Both the position numbers and the translations under genes were made by a program. DNA of 64,000 nt from Providencia stuartii. Its GTDB lineage: Bacteria; Pseudomonadota; Gammaproteobacteria; Enterobacterales; Enterobacteriaceae. Location of the stretch: positions 124,001-188,000 of the forward strand of contig UGUC01000001.1 of assembly GCA_900455155.1 (NCBI GenBank). The letters run 5' to 3'. Shown piece after piece: positions 30,123 to 41,982 of the stretch. Numbering within the stretch: the first letter of the stretch is position 1; each line of letters starts with the position of its first letter. The notes below the pieces were generated by a model. That model saw only the letters and a program-made list of their open reading frames with translations, did no database searches and had not been told where the DNA came from.

Positions 30123-30875
30123 TTACGATAAGGCGAGTAGCTTCTGCCTACGCCAAAAGAGTAATGACCGCTTCGCAGCAAATGGTTTAGCCCCACGATG
30201 ATGACTTAAACGTTTTGCTATCAAGTTGGCGACAATTTCTAATGTCAGACAGATGACAAAGTAAATAAACGCGACAAATAAGAAAATTTCGAGTGGATAA
30301 ACCATTTCACGGTTATTCACCTGTGTTGCCAAAAATGACAGTTCAGCAACGCCCACAATGTAAGCCAAAGACGTGTCTTTAATCAGCGCAACCCATTGGT
30401 TAATAAACGATGGCACCATCATGCGTAATGCTTGGGGTAAAACTATTTGCCAAAGCACTTGCCAACGGCTAAAACCTAACGATAAGCCAGCCTGCCATTG
30501 CCCTTTGCCTATTGCTAAAATGCCCGCCTTAACCGCATGGGCCAAATACGCCGACGTGATTAAGGCGAGAGCGCAAATCACTGAGGCGATACCCGGAATT
30601 TCGGTTCCGAGCACAACGGGCAAAAAGAAATAAGTCCAAAAAATCAGCATAATGACGGGAATGGCGCGGAAAAAGCCTAAAACAGCAGCGAACAGGTTCA
30701 TCCAGAAACCACGTAACATCGCTAAGGCAACACCACCAAGCGTACCGAATACAATCGACATTGCCCCCGCGACCAAGCTGATAATTAATGTTAATGCGGC
30801 ACCTTCAATAGGGCCATCTGGAAACGCACCAAACAAAAGGTACTGCCAGTTTTGCTCAATGACTGAAAAATCCAT
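30123..30875 (-). CDS. Polar amino acid ABC transporter permease
   Basis: HisM/GlnP-type inner-membrane permease, 250 residues from the ATG at 30875 (MDFSVIEQNW). An in-frame GTG at 30884 overlaps the upstream gene; GGAGAG better fits the ATG. It has five or so hydrophobic segments and the coupling loop AGLSLGFSRWQVLWQIVLPQAL that contacts an ATPase. The amino-terminal motif AALTLIISLVAGAMSIVFGT is typical of the polar amino-acid uptake group. It directly follows the other permease gene. No ATP-binding gene is adjacent, which is unusual. Confidence 0.85.
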   Translation of the reverse strand: MDFSVIEQNWQYLLFGAFPDGPIEGAALTLIISLVAGAMSIVFGTLGGVALAMLRGFWMNLFAAVLGFFRAIPVIMLIFWTYFFLPVVLGTEIPGIASVICALALITSAYLAHAVKAGILAIGKGQWQAGLSLGFSRWQVLWQIVLPQALRMMVPSFINQWVALIKDTSLAYIVGVAELSFLATQVNNREMVYPLEIFLFVAFIYFVICLTLEIVANLIAKRLSHHRGAKPFAAKRSLLFWRRQKLLALS

Positions 30876-30876
30876 C

Positions 30877-31629
30877 TTACACACTCTCCACTAAATTACG
30901 TTGCGCTCGCCACTGCCCCCAACCTTCCATTACCGCGATAATCGCAATATACAGCACAGTGGCTAGGCCAAATGCCGTAAATGTCTGTAGTGTTTGGCTT
31001 TCAACCTGACGTGATACATAAGATAGCTCAGCCACACCAATCGCCATGGTTAAAGAGGAGTTTTTAACGACATTCATGTATTGCCCAAGAAGAGGTGGCA
31101 TGGCTATTTTAACGGCCTGGGGTAGCACCACATGTTTCATCGCTTGCCACCCTGTTAAACCCAGCGCAAAAGCGGCATATTTTTGGCCTTGTCGTACACC
31201 ACGGATACCGGAGCGTATTTCTTCGGCAATAAATGGTACGGTATATAACGTTAAGCCAATAAAACCTGCTAAAAATTCAAACGAAGGCCAACTGAGCGTC
31301 ATCCCCGCAAATGTGATTTCGTGGGGAGTATTAAGCCACGCCATCATATCCGATGATAAAATTTCACCGGAAGCGAAATACCAGAAAAAGAGTTGAACCA
31401 ACAACGGGGTATTGCGAAAAACGGAAACATACACTCCGACAATCCAGCGTAGCGGAGCAATTTGGCTATCCCTTGCCGCAGCAACCACAAAACCTAATAA
31501 CGTTGCAGCGATAATGGTACAAATGGAGATCCAGAGGGTCAGTAAAAAACCATAACCAAACCATTCCAAATACTCGGGAGCTAAAAAATGCTCAGAAAGA
31601 AACTCGCCGCTCGTTAATTTTTCAAACAT
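30877..31629 (-). CDS. Polar amino acid ABC transporter permease
   Basis: A 250-residue HisQ/GltJ-type permease: LLTLWISICTIIAATLLGFVVAAARDS near the N-terminus, FRNTPLLVQLFFWYF, and the EAA-type loop FALGLTGWQAMKHVVLPQAVKIAMPP. Forms a heterodimer with the product of the next gene, whose start is within a few bases of this stop. The preceding gene encodes the periplasmic binding protein. Substrate is unknown, perhaps a glutamate- or arginine-like amino acid. Confidence 0.86.
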   Translation of the reverse strand: MFEKLTSGEFLSEHFLAPEYLEWFGYGFLLTLWISICTIIAATLLGFVVAAARDSQIAPLRWIVGVYVSVFRNTPLLVQLFFWYFASGEILSSDMMAWLNTPHEITFAGMTLSWPSFEFLAGFIGLTLYTVPFIAEEIRSGIRGVRQGQKYAAFALGLTGWQAMKHVVLPQAVKIAMPPLLGQYMNVVKNSSLTMAIGVAELSYVSRQVESQTLQTFTAFGLATVLYIAIIAVMEGWGQWRAQRNLVESV

Positions 31630-31654
31630 AAGTGCTGCCTTTTATAACTAAGAA

Positions 31655-31674
31655 CCCCGCGATAATATGCGGGG
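31655..31674 (-). terminator. Stem-loop between binding-protein and permease genes
   Basis: CCCCGC pairs with GCGGGG around an 8-base loop. Hairpins here usually partly terminate or protect the abundant binding-protein mRNA. Confidence 0.6.
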
Positions 31675-31731
31675 CTATTTATTCTATGCTTATCGACCAG
31701 TGAGCATGGAATCGGCGAAATAGAACGCCTA

Positions 31732-32573
31732 TTATTTTTGCTGATCCAGTGGTGCAAATTTGAACTCACCGCGAGGTTGAGCGGCCTTTGTATCAGGGCC
31801 AAACCAACGGTTATAAATCTGTTCTGCTTTGCCTTCTTTTTCAAGCTTCAACAACGTGTTATTCACATTTTCGATTAAACGTGTTTCACCTTTAGCGGCA
31901 GCAACCGCTTGATATTCGCGAGTGATGCTAAATGGAGAGATTTCAAAATCTGCTTTGACTTTCTCAGGTAAGTTACCAAGTAATCCCACTAATTTTGCAT
32001 CGTCTTGGGTAATTGCTTGCACGTTACCATTGCGTAAAGCCGCAAATGCCTGTGGTGTATCATCATAAGAAATGACTTTTGTATTCGGATAACGTTCACG
32101 TAATGTCACTTCTTGCACGGTACCTTTGTCGGCACCAATACGTAAAGGTGCGATATCATCAGGCGTCTTCAATACCCCTTTGCGCGCAATAAACTTTTGC
32201 CCTGTTGCAAAATCAGGAATAGAAAAATCCACCTGCTTAGCACGTTCATCAGTGATAGTGAAATTTGCCCCAATTAAATCGACTTTACCTGAAGTCAGTA
32301 GTGGAATACGGTTTGCTGGGTTGGTTGGACGCAACTCTAACTTGACGCCAAGGTCATCCGCTATCGCCTGTGCGATATCAACATCATAGCCCGCGAGTTT
32401 TTTTCGTTTGTGGGTCAATAAAACCAAATGGTGGGTTACTGTCAAAAACAGAGATACGGATCACACCCGCTTGCTTAATATCATCCAGCTTATCTGCATT
32501 GGCGACATTGGCCACCAGCGCAAGGCCTGCAAGTAGTGCGGTAGTTAAAACGCGAGCTTTCATTGAACACCTC
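31732..32573 (-). pseudogene. Periplasmic amino acid-binding protein (SBP family 3), frame broken by one extra base
   Basis: Solute-binding protein of the ABC importer encoded just downstream. The signal peptide is MKARVLTTALLAGLALVANVANA, then IRISVFDSNPPFGFIDPQTKK, the family-3 signature LAGYDVDIAQAIADDLG, GANFTITDERAKQVDFSIPDF and ITQDDAKLVGLL. The seven-base run at 32398-32404 (T on the plus strand) should be six; the frame then reads QTKKLAGYDVDI and the protein is about 280 residues. The start at 32573 has an upstream AGAGGTG. The ligand cannot be assigned. Confidence 0.88.
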
Positions 32574-32828
32574 TGACGGTAAACTTATGTAAATTGACCA
32601 TCCCAAGTTATCAAGGAACGCTTATTTCTTGAAATACTATTAGTTAATATATTTATATCAAAAAAGAATATATAAATGCGGATATAAAAAAAGGGCAAAC
32701 ACCATCGGAGACGCCCTAAATTATGGTCTAAACCATGAATAGCCTTTTCTTATAACGAAAAGGAAAAACGGAAATGTTTAAAGGTTGACTAGAGCGGGTA
32801 TCACCCCAGACGAAAAAGAAAGTTTGTA
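32574..32828. other. Gap between phoU and the amino-acid importer
   Basis: No gene is seen. It contains AT-rich sequence (32620-32690) suited to the importer promoter on the minus strand. Confidence 0.4.
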
Positions 32829-32858
32829 CCAAGGAGTCACCGTGAGGCGGCTCCTTGG
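32829..32858 (-). terminator. Terminator after phoU
   Basis: CCAAGGAG and CTCCTTGG form an 8-bp stem with an inner CC/GG pair. On the minus strand AAACTTTCTTTTTCG follows. It ends the pst-phoU operon. Confidence 0.75.
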
Positions 32859-32871
32859 CGGCATTACCTCG

Positions 32872-33590
32872 TTATTCCTTCTTAGTGATCATCTTTTCTA
32901 AGCGATCACCACCTACATGGCGGAAGTCTTGGCCTTTGACATAGTAAAAAATAAATTCACAGATGTTTTGGCAACGATCACCGATACGTTCAATAGAGCG
33001 AGCACAAAACAGCGCAGTCAGTACACTTGGGATAGTCCTTGGGTCTTCCATCATGTACGTCATCCAGTTGACGCACGATCCCTTCGTATTCTTGGTCTAC
33101 CTTTTCATCTTCTCGATAAATCCGAATGGCTTCTTCCAAGTCCATGCGTGCAAAGGCATCTAAGACATCATGCAACATTTGCACAGTATGACGACCTAAT
33201 GACTCAAGGCTCACCAATAACGGCTGGTGCTGGTGAGAAAACTTTTCCAATGCAGTTTGGCAAATTTTATCGGCAACATCACCAATACGCTCAAGTTCGG
33301 CAATCGTTTTAGAAATTGCCATAAATCAGTCGCAAATCGCTCGCTGTCGGCTGGCGTTTTGCGATAATTTTCACGCATTCTTCATCAATAGCCACTTCCA
33401 TCATATTGACTTTATGGTCATTTTCGATAACTTCGCGCGCAAGAGCCTCATCCTGATTATGCATCGCTGTGATAGCTTTGGTGAGCTGTTCTTCAACCAG
33501 CCCTCCCATTGTCATCAACTCTGTATGGATATGTTCCAGTTCAGCATTGAACTGCCCAGAAATATGTTTGTTGTGGTTCAGCGTATCCAT
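32872..33590 (-). pseudogene. phoU: Phosphate regulator PhoU, frame broken twice
   Basis: Two three-helix bundles that link the Pst transporter to PhoR and repress the Pho regulon when phosphate is plentiful. The pieces join to about 238 residues and match E. coli Pho[56 protein letters not shown], then [41 protein letters not shown] at 33323-33325 should be AA (restores LRLIMAISKTI), and CC at 33064-33065 should be C (restores VRQLMTYMMED). Start at 33590 with GGAG, 13 bases after pstB. Confidence 0.93.
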
Positions 33591-33603
33591 AGTCGGCTCC
33601 ATA

Positions 33604-34381
<778 letters not shown>

Positions 34382-34418
34382 GGCAACTTCTCTCTATAAA
34401 TCTTTATTCAATCCGGGG

Positions 34419-35301
<883 letters not shown>

Positions 35302-35302
35302 A

Positions 35303-36264
<962 letters not shown>

Positions 36265-36322
36265 GCGCTTTGTCTCATCCTACACCTACTTTATTTAGTA
36301 GGATTTAGTTACTACGTCAGAA

Positions 36323-36349
36323 GGCGGATGTTAATCCTAAGCATCCGCC
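36323..36349 (-). terminator. Hairpin between pstS and pstC
   Basis: GGCGGATG pairs with CATCCGCC around an 11-base loop, 28 bases after the restored pstS stop. No T-run follows, so it probably attenuates or stabilises the pstS message. Confidence 0.6.
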
Positions 36350-36376
36350 TACCATTACCAACCCGAGGCTCACTGA

Positions 36377-37421
36377 TTAGAACAGTGGTTTTGCCTTGGC
36401 TATCTTTGACTTCTGTTTTCCATGCTGCACGAATTGCTGTCACAACTTCTTGAGGAAGGATAGCATAATCCAATGCTTCTGCTTGCTGACCACCTTTCTC
36501 ATAAGCCCAGTTAAAGAAATCGAGCACAGCTTTTCCTTTTTCTGCATTCGCTTGATCTTTGTGAACTAAGATAAACGTGGTTGAGGTAATTGGCCATGCG
36601 TTCTCACCATTACGGTTAGTCAGGTCTTGAGCGAATGACTTAGACCAGTCAACTTTCTTCGCTGCTGCGCTGAAGCTTTCACCTGTTGGGGAAACAACCT
36701 TACCATCTGCGGAAATAAGTTTAGTATAAGCAAGGTTATTCTGTTTCGCATAGGCATACTCCACATAACCGATAGAGCCTGGTAAACGCTGGACGAAAGC
36801 TGCAACGCCATCGTTACCTTTACCTGCGACGTTGTTTTTCGGCCAGTTTACTGTAGAGCCTGCACCAATATCATTTTTCCAGCTTGAGCTGACTTTTGAT
36901 AAGTAGCTCGTAAATACGAACGTCGTACCTGAGCCATCAGAGCGTCTTACCACTGCAATGTTTTGATCGGGTAAGTTAACACCTGGGTTCAATTTAGCGA
37001 TGGCAGGATCATTCCATTTGGTGATTTTACCGAGGTAGATATCACCTAATGTTGTACCGTCTAATGTCAATTGACCTGACTGGATACCTTTTACGTTAAC
37101 CGCCAGTACCACACCACCGATTACGGTTGGGAACTGGAATAGGCCATCTTCTTTCAATTTTTCATCGGTTAATGGCGCATCAGACGCACCGAAATCAACC
37201 GTTTTTGCATTAATTTGTTTAACACCACCAGAAGAGCCAATCCCCTGATAGTTCACTTTATTACCTGTTTCTTTCTGATAAGAGTCCGCCCACTTAGCAT
37301 AAACAGGAGCAGGGAATGTTGCACCCGCGCCAGTTAAGCTTGTGGCAGCAAAAGAAGACATTGCAGTCATTGAAAGGGTTGCTGCCATTACGCTAGCTAA
37401 GGTTGTACGCATCATTTTCAT
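36377..37421 (-). CDS. pstS: Periplasmic phosphate-binding protein PstS (last codons shifted by one extra base)
   Basis: Binds phosphate in the periplasm and hands it to PstCA. Signal peptide [25 protein letters not shown]. Mature protein: [68 protein letters not shown] and [16 protein letters not shown], with phosphate ligands in ATF, SDA and RSDGSGT. The literal frame runs on to 36312 with an unrelated tail. TTTT at 36389-36392 should be TTT, which gives the ending KDSQGKPLF and a stop at 36377-36379, as in E. coli (GKPLY). About 347 residues. Start at 37421 with GGAGGG. Confidence 0.95.
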
Positions 37422-37522
37422 AATCCCTCCGGGGATGTATAGAAACAATTAAGTAGTAAATTGTTGGTGAAATGTCACGGTAGGAAAAATAGGACAATTT
37501 GATGACAACAACATGTCTGATT

Positions 37523-37541
37523 TATGACAGTTTTATGACAA
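37523..37541 (-). promoter_or_regulatory. Pho box (PhoB site) for pstS
   Basis: Read on the minus strand, TTGTCATAAAACTGTCATA consists of two 7-base repeats 11 bases apart and matches the PhoB consensus CTGTCATAAAACTGTCATA at 18 of 19 positions. It is about 100 bases upstream of pstS. Confidence 0.92.
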
Positions 37542-37662
37542 TTGACGATTTTCGTCTAGCTATCGAAAAAAAACAGCAGCTTAAAAAACAAAATTGACCA
37601 TAAAATCAATGAGTAATGAAATACAGAGCAGAATATCTCTATATTGAGACCACCATGACAAA

Positions 37663-37683
37663 CTGTCATAAAAAAGTCGTAAA
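37663..37683 (+). promoter_or_regulatory. Second Pho-box-like element
   Basis: CTGTCATAAAAAAGTCGTAAA has a perfect first repeat and a weaker second one. It faces away from pstS and has no plus-strand gene downstream. Confidence 0.4.
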
Positions 37684-37828
37684 ATCCTTTTTTACTGCTT
37701 CTCTATTTTGATAATACGGTTTAATTCACCGTTTCAAGGGAGAAACATGCGCTTGCCATCAAGGGATTAAAATCAGCAATTTGCGTATGCGGTCAGACTA
37801 CCATCACAAAATGGTCATCTCGCGTGGT

Positions 37829-37851
37829 GCCTGCTTTATGATAAAGCAGGC
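37829..37851. terminator. 10-bp hairpin downstream of the repeat-protein gene
   Basis: GCCTGCTTTA and TAAAGCAGGC flank a TGA loop, 59 bases after the repeat-protein stop. It is likely that gene's terminator, although no T-run follows. Confidence 0.5.
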
Positions 37852-37909
37852 AGATAATCAGCGAAAATTGAGCCTCACGCCAGCTACGCAAACAACAAGC
37901 AAATATTCA

Positions 37910-38856
37910 TTATTCTTTATTTGACTTGAAAACCGGATGTTGTTTGAGCTGAGCGATTACTTGATCCATCCCCGTTTTACCATGAGTGGTCTGCGATGAT
38001 GCCGCTATAGTGTTGCGAAGACCTGCAAATTCTGCCATCGGCGGTGGAGGTGGCGGTGTATTTGTCGACGTCGGTTGCTCCGTGGCTGCGGCTTGGTATT
38101 TCTGCGCATTGGCTTTAAATACTGGGCTATTTTTAAGTTCGGCAATCACTTGATCCATCCCCGTTTTACCATGAATGGTCTGCGATGATGCCGCTATAGT
38201 GTTGCGAAGACCCGCAAATTTTGCCATCGGCGGTGGAGGTGGCGGTGTATTTGTCGACGTCGGTTGCTCCGTGGCTGCGGCTTGGTATTTCTGCGCATTG
38301 GCTTTAAATACTGGGCTATTTTTAAGTTCAGCAATCACTTGATCCATCCCCCGTTTTACCATGAGTGGTCTGCGATGATGCCGCTATAGTGTTGCGAAGA
38401 CCCGCAAATTCTGCCATCGGCGGTGGAGGTGGCGGTGTATTTGTCGACGTCGGTTGCTCCGTGGCTGCGGCTTGGTATTTCTGCGCATTGGCTTTAAATA
38501 CTGGGCTATTTTTAAGTTCGGCAATCACTTGATCCATCCCTGTTTTTTCCGCCATCTCCTGTTTGAGCGGGCTTAATATCAGGCTTTGGCATAGGGGGTG
38601 GCATAGGAATAGATAATGCCCCTTTCGATGCTAAGGGTTGATTTGGAGGTAGTTGTATAACGGTTGCCAGTTGTTTGCTCCATTTCACCTGCTTAATGGC
38701 CTTTTTGGGTTCTTGAAACAGCCCTACGACTGTGTTTTTGATATTAATTATTCCCGTGGAGAGTGTAGCCTGCTTTTGCTTTCCCTCTATTCCAGCGAAA
38801 GCTAATGCCGCTTTACTCTGAAAACAGCAAATAGGTTTAGAAAAATTGATATGCAT
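37910..38856 (-). pseudogene. Unrecognised proline-rich protein with three 63-residue tandem repeats (frame broken twice)
   Basis: I do not recognise this protein. After two one-base corrections it is about 314 residues. The N-terminal about 100 residues (MHINFSKPICCFQSK...) are basic, end in Pro-rich IPMPPPMPKPDIKPAQ, and lack a Sec signal. Then come three tandem 63-residue units, nearly identical in DNA: a predicted amphipathic helix GMDQVIAELKNSPVFKANA, a spacer, TPPPPPP, then MAEFAGLRNTIAASSQ. A degenerate fourth GMDQVIAQLKQHPVFKSNKE closes the protein. Corrections: six Ts at 38543-38548 should be five, and five Cs at 38348-38352 should be four, as the sister repeats show. The upstream DNA is AT-rich; AGGTG precedes the ATG. 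A WASP- or profilin-binding effector of the EspF/TccP or ActA style is possible but unproven. Confidence 0.7.
37963..38530 (-). repeat. Three tandem 189-bp repeats
   Basis: The marker GATCCATCCC recurs at 37963, 38152, 38341 and 38531: steps of 189, 189 and 190 bases. The last step is long by the single inserted C at 38348-38352. Copies differ at only a few bases, pointing to recent amplification or ongoing copy-number change. Confidence 0.9.
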
Positions 38857-39008
38857 AAATTCACCTGAGTTATTTTATTTATGTTTATTATCTAAATAAA
38901 ATAACTATCAGATCTTTTATATAACGATGGTATTACTTATAGAGTAAGTTATTTTTTATATGATGACTGGCGCGTAAGATAGGCGTTAATACCGAAATAA
39001 AATAGAAG
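38857..39008. promoter_or_regulatory. AT-rich upstream region of the repeat-protein gene
   Basis: About 150 bases with very low GC, including ATTTTATTTATG and TTATTTTTTATAT blocks, lie between the repeat-protein start and the envZ terminator. It must hold that gene's promoter and would be a good H-NS target. Confidence 0.45.
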
Positions 39009-39034
39009 GTAGGTCGTTTTATACGACCCACTAC
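39009..39034 (-). terminator. Terminator after envZ
   Basis: On the minus strand GTAGTGGGTCGT pairs with ACGACCTAC across a short AT loop, followed by CTTCTATTTTATTT. It lies 10 bases after the envZ stop. Confidence 0.75.
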
Positions 39035-39043
39035 CGACAATGG

Positions 39044-40375
39044 TTACTCTTCTTTTTCTTTCAATGGCAGGAGTGCACGAATGGCGAAACCGCCGCGTTC
39101 ACTTTTATGGATTTCGATACTACCTTCATGGGCATCGACAATACGGCGGATAATTGCCAATCCTAGCCCTGTTCCCTTATTGCTACGGGCTTTTTCACCT
39201 TGCACAAAAGGTTGGAAGAGGCGTTGAATATCTTCTTCTTTGATACCTGCACCATCATCTTCCACTTGGAACCAAACCGAATCCTCATTTTTGCCACTGC
39301 TCACTTTGATCCAGCCGTTACCATAGCGATAAGCGTTAACAATCATATTGGTGATGGCGCGTTTAATGGCTAATGGATTCGCATTCACGATCAGACTACC
39401 CGGCTCCAGTGCCGTTTCAATTTCACCGGTCACGCTCGTTTCAGCGGTAACTGCCTCATTGAGGATGCTATTTAGGTCACAAAACTCCATATTCATTTCC
39501 TGACCCGTTTTCAGGTAGTCCATAAACTGACCAATAATCGCATCACACTCTTCAATATCCTTATTGATGGATTCTGCTAGGTAGCCATCTTCAGGGCTCA
39601 TCATTTCCGTCGCCAATCGGATCCGTGTCAGTGGGGTACGTAAGTCATGACTGCCCCCCGCCATTAAAATTGTCCGATCATTTTCAAGCGTCTTTATGCC
39701 CGCAGCCATATGATTAAAGGAGCGGATCGCGGCTCTTACCTCAGTTGCCCCTTTTTCTTGCATGGCGGGTAATATGACCCCTTTCCCCACTTGCCCTGCA
39801 TGGTATTCAAGTTCAAGTAATGGCTTGTTTTGGTAACGAATATAGAGCCAGACCCCTGCAAAAATAGACAGGAAAATAGCTAAAGTATAACGGAATACTA
39901 ACGAAAATTGGTTTTGCCCAATTTCAGTTAATGGCACACGCACCCAGATATCAGGCGCAAGATAGGAGGTTAACCAAAGAATAGGATATTCGCGGCCAAG
40001 CTCAAGACGCACTTGGGCTTCGCCACCAATATATTCCGACATGTTTTCGCTGAGAAAATCGTATTCTTTCGCCCAGTTTAAGCCTTCTTCCATCGCGGCT
40101 GATTGAGCATAAAAGGTGATCCCCAACTCATTGTAGATTTTTTTACGTAATGCGGGAGAGACCCGTACTGTGGTTCCATCTTGCAGCACCATCCGCTCCG
40201 TCATTAATGTTCGCACTTCATAAGCCAACACTTTGTTGAATTGCTGCAAACTTGGCATAACAACAAAATTCAGCACCACCATATAGCTGGTGACAAGGCT
40301 GGCAAACAGTAATGCAACAAACAAAAATAACGAACGCGAAAATGTACTACGGCGAGAGAACCTCAGTCGCTTCAT
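39044..40375 (-). CDS. envZ: Osmosensor histidine kinase EnvZ
   Basis: A 443-residue inner-membrane kinase/phosphatase for OmpR. The first membrane segment is [21 protein letters not shown] (about 14-35), followed by a periplasmic part and a second segment near 160-180. Then the HAMP region, the H box [20 protein letters not shown] (phospho-acceptor His near 243), the N box [18 protein letters not shown] and GTGLGLAI. The start overlaps the ompR stop by 4 bases (ATGA), indicating translational coupling. Confidence 0.96.
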   Translation of the reverse strand: MKRLRFSRRSTFSRSLFLFVALLFASLVTSYMVVLNFVVMPSLQQFNKVLAYEVRTLMTERMVLQDGTTVRVSPALRKKIYNELGITFYAQSAAMEEGLNWAKEYDFLSENMSEYIGGEAQVRLELGREYPILWLTSYLAPDIWVRVPLTEIGQNQFSLVFRYTLAIFLSIFAGVWLYIRYQNKPLLELEYHAGQVGKGVILPAMQEKGATEVRAAIRSFNHMAAGIKTLENDRTILMAGGSHDLRTPLTRIRLATEMMSPEDGYLAESINKDIEECDAIIGQFMDYLKTGQEMNMEFCDLNSILNEAVTAETSVTGEIETALEPGSLIVNANPLAIKRAITNMIVNAYRYGNGWIKVSSGKNEDSVWFQVEDDGAGIKEEDIQRLFQPFVQGEKARSNKGTGLGLAIIRRIVDAHEGSIEIHKSERGGFAIRALLPLKEKEE

Positions 40376-41091
40376 GCTTTACTACCGTCCGGCACAAATA
40401 CATAGCCCAAGCCCCAGACTGTCTGAATGTAGCGAGGGTGAGCTGGATCTTCTTCAACCATACGACGTAAACGTGAAATTTGAACGTCAATTGAACGTTC
40501 CATCGCACTGTATTCACGGCCTCTCGCTAAGCTCATCAGCTTATCACGAGATAATGGTTCCCTTGGGTGCGAAACCAATACTTTAAGTACAGCAAACTCA
40601 CCGCTCGTCAAAGGCATATTTTCTTCGCCTTGGAACATTTCACGGGTGCCTAGGTTCAGTTTAAACTTACCGAAGGTAATAATCGCATCATCCTGAGATG
40701 GTGCGCCTGGCAATTCGTTTGCTTGGCGACGTAATACAGCACGAATACGTGCAAGTAATTCACGCGGGTTAAAAGGTTTAGGAATGTAATCGTCGGCGCC
40801 AATCTCTAAAGCAACAATACGGTCAACCTCTTCACCTTTAGCCGTTACCATAATAATCGGTATTGGATTGTTTTGGCTGCGTAAACGACGACAAATTGAC
40901 AGACCATCTTCACCTGGCAACATCAAATCTAAAACGATTAGATGAATCGACTCCCTCGTTAGGATCCTATCCATTTGTTCAGCATTCGCGGCACTACGTA
41001 CCTGAAATCCTTGCTCTGTGAGGTAGCGTTCAAGCAAGGCACGCAAACGCATATCATCATCGACGACAAGAACTTTATAGCTTTCTTGCAT
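40372..41091 (-). CDS. ompR: Response regulator OmpR
   Basis: A 239-residue OmpR, the same length as in E. coli. The receiver domain has DDDMRLR at the N-terminus, the phospho-acceptor Asp in [13 protein letters not shown] (about 55) and Lys in [13 protein letters not shown]. The winged helix (about 135-235) includes [26 protein letters not shown] and [17 protein letters not shown]. It controls porin genes and other envelope functions. The 247-base AT-rich gap upstream (41092-41338) should hold the promoter. Confidence 0.98.
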   Translation of the reverse strand: MQESYKVLVVDDDMRLRALLERYLTEQGFQVRSAANAEQMDRILTRESIHLIVLDLMLPGEDGLSICRRLRSQNNPIPIIMVTAKGEEVDRIVALEIGADDYIPKPFNPRELLARIRAVLRRQANELPGAPSQDDAIITFGKFKLNLGTREMFQGEENMPLTSGEFAVLKVLVSHPREPLSRDKLMSLARGREYSAMERSIDVQISRLRRMVEEDPAHPRYIQTVWGLGYVFVPDGSKA

Positions 41092-41338
41092 TTTGTAGCC
41101 CTCAAGATGTGCAATCTATCGAAATTATTTTTAAAATAAGAATATACCCACCATGCTCCAAGCTGTATGGGTGTTACAAAGCGCTGCTATCTAAATCACA
41201 AAAATAGTCATGACGATAAATTTTTACTTGCGCTTAATAACGGCATATCACCTGAATTATTTTGTGTATAAGTAAAATATAAGATAGTTAACGTCCTAAT
41301 TTACCATCAACTTGAAATTTAATGAATAATTTTACGCC

Positions 41339-41824
41339 TTATAGGACTAGCGGTTTATAACTAATTTCTAACACTGTATAGGTTACCCGCCCCCCAGGTG
41401 TATTCACCGTAATTTCATCATCAACCTGCTTACCAACTAGCGCGCGAGCAACTGGAGAATCAATAGAAATCCAATTTTTGGATGGATTAAACTCATCGGC
41501 ACCGACCAATCGGAATATTCTGATATTTTCATTATCGTCTTCTAATTTCACCCATGCGCCAAAAAAGACTCGCCCTTCTTGCCGTGGATCTGGTTCGACA
41601 ATTCTTAGTTGATCCAATCTTTTAGATAAAAAGCGTACTCGACGATCAATCTCTCGCAAACGCTTTTTACCATAAATATATTCCGCATTTTCTGAACGAT
41701 CACCTTGAGCCGCAGCTTCAGAAACCGACTGAGTGACTCTTGGGCGCTCCTCTTTCCAAAGATATTTAAGTTCTTTGTCTAGCGCATCCCAACCTTCGCG
41801 TGTGATTAAGAGACTCTTATTCAT
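41339..41824 (-). CDS. greB: Transcript cleavage factor GreB
   Basis: Rescues backtracked RNA polymerase by stimulating cleavage of the RNA 3' end. 161 residues from the ATG at 41824 (MNKSLLITREGW), which has GAAGG upstream; the ATG at 41833 is the alternative. The N-terminal coiled coil carries acidic tip residues in GDRSENAEYIYGKKRLREIDRR, the GreA/B signature. The C-terminal FKBP-like domain is VFFGAWVKLED...ISIDSPVARALVGK. FFGAWV and the basic patch favour GreB over GreA. Divergent from tex. Confidence 0.93.
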   Translation of the reverse strand: MNKSLLITREGWDALDKELKYLWKEERPRVTQSVSEAAAQGDRSENAEYIYGKKRLREIDRRVRFLSKRLDQLRIVEPDPRQEGRVFFGAWVKLEDDNENIRIFRLVGADEFNPSKNWISIDSPVARALVGKQVDDEITVNTPGGRVTYTVLEISYKPLVL

Positions 41825-41982
41825 AACCTTCATAAATCAGTAAGCAAGTTAGATAATTATAAATTATATACAGAATTAATCTTTAACTTTAGCAAAGTTC
41901 ACCCTAGAAATTCTGCTTCTGTGCAAGTATAACAGTGCCATAAATTTTTTAACCATTCTTTGACTAGGTATTAAAAAGCGAC

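Larger units (their letters stand above)
37422..37909. other. pstS upstream region
   Basis: No gene is seen. The half near pstS holds the Pho box; a second Pho-box-like stretch lies at 37663-37683; a 10-bp hairpin lies at 37829-37851. The rest shows nothing specific. Confidence 0.55.

Noticed and set aside
29914..30201. 95-residue ORF upstream of adeP
   Set aside because: It covers the PurR box and the end of the ABC permease gene on the other strand; no ribosome site or recognisable protein.
32917..33312. 131-residue plus-strand ORF opposite phoU
   Set aside because: It is the antisense of conserved PhoU coding sequence; many long antisense frames occur over other genes in this window.
37963..38530. 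CRISPR-like array
   Set aside because: The 189-bp units are contiguous coding repeats with no short repeat/unique spacer alternation and no cas genes nearby.
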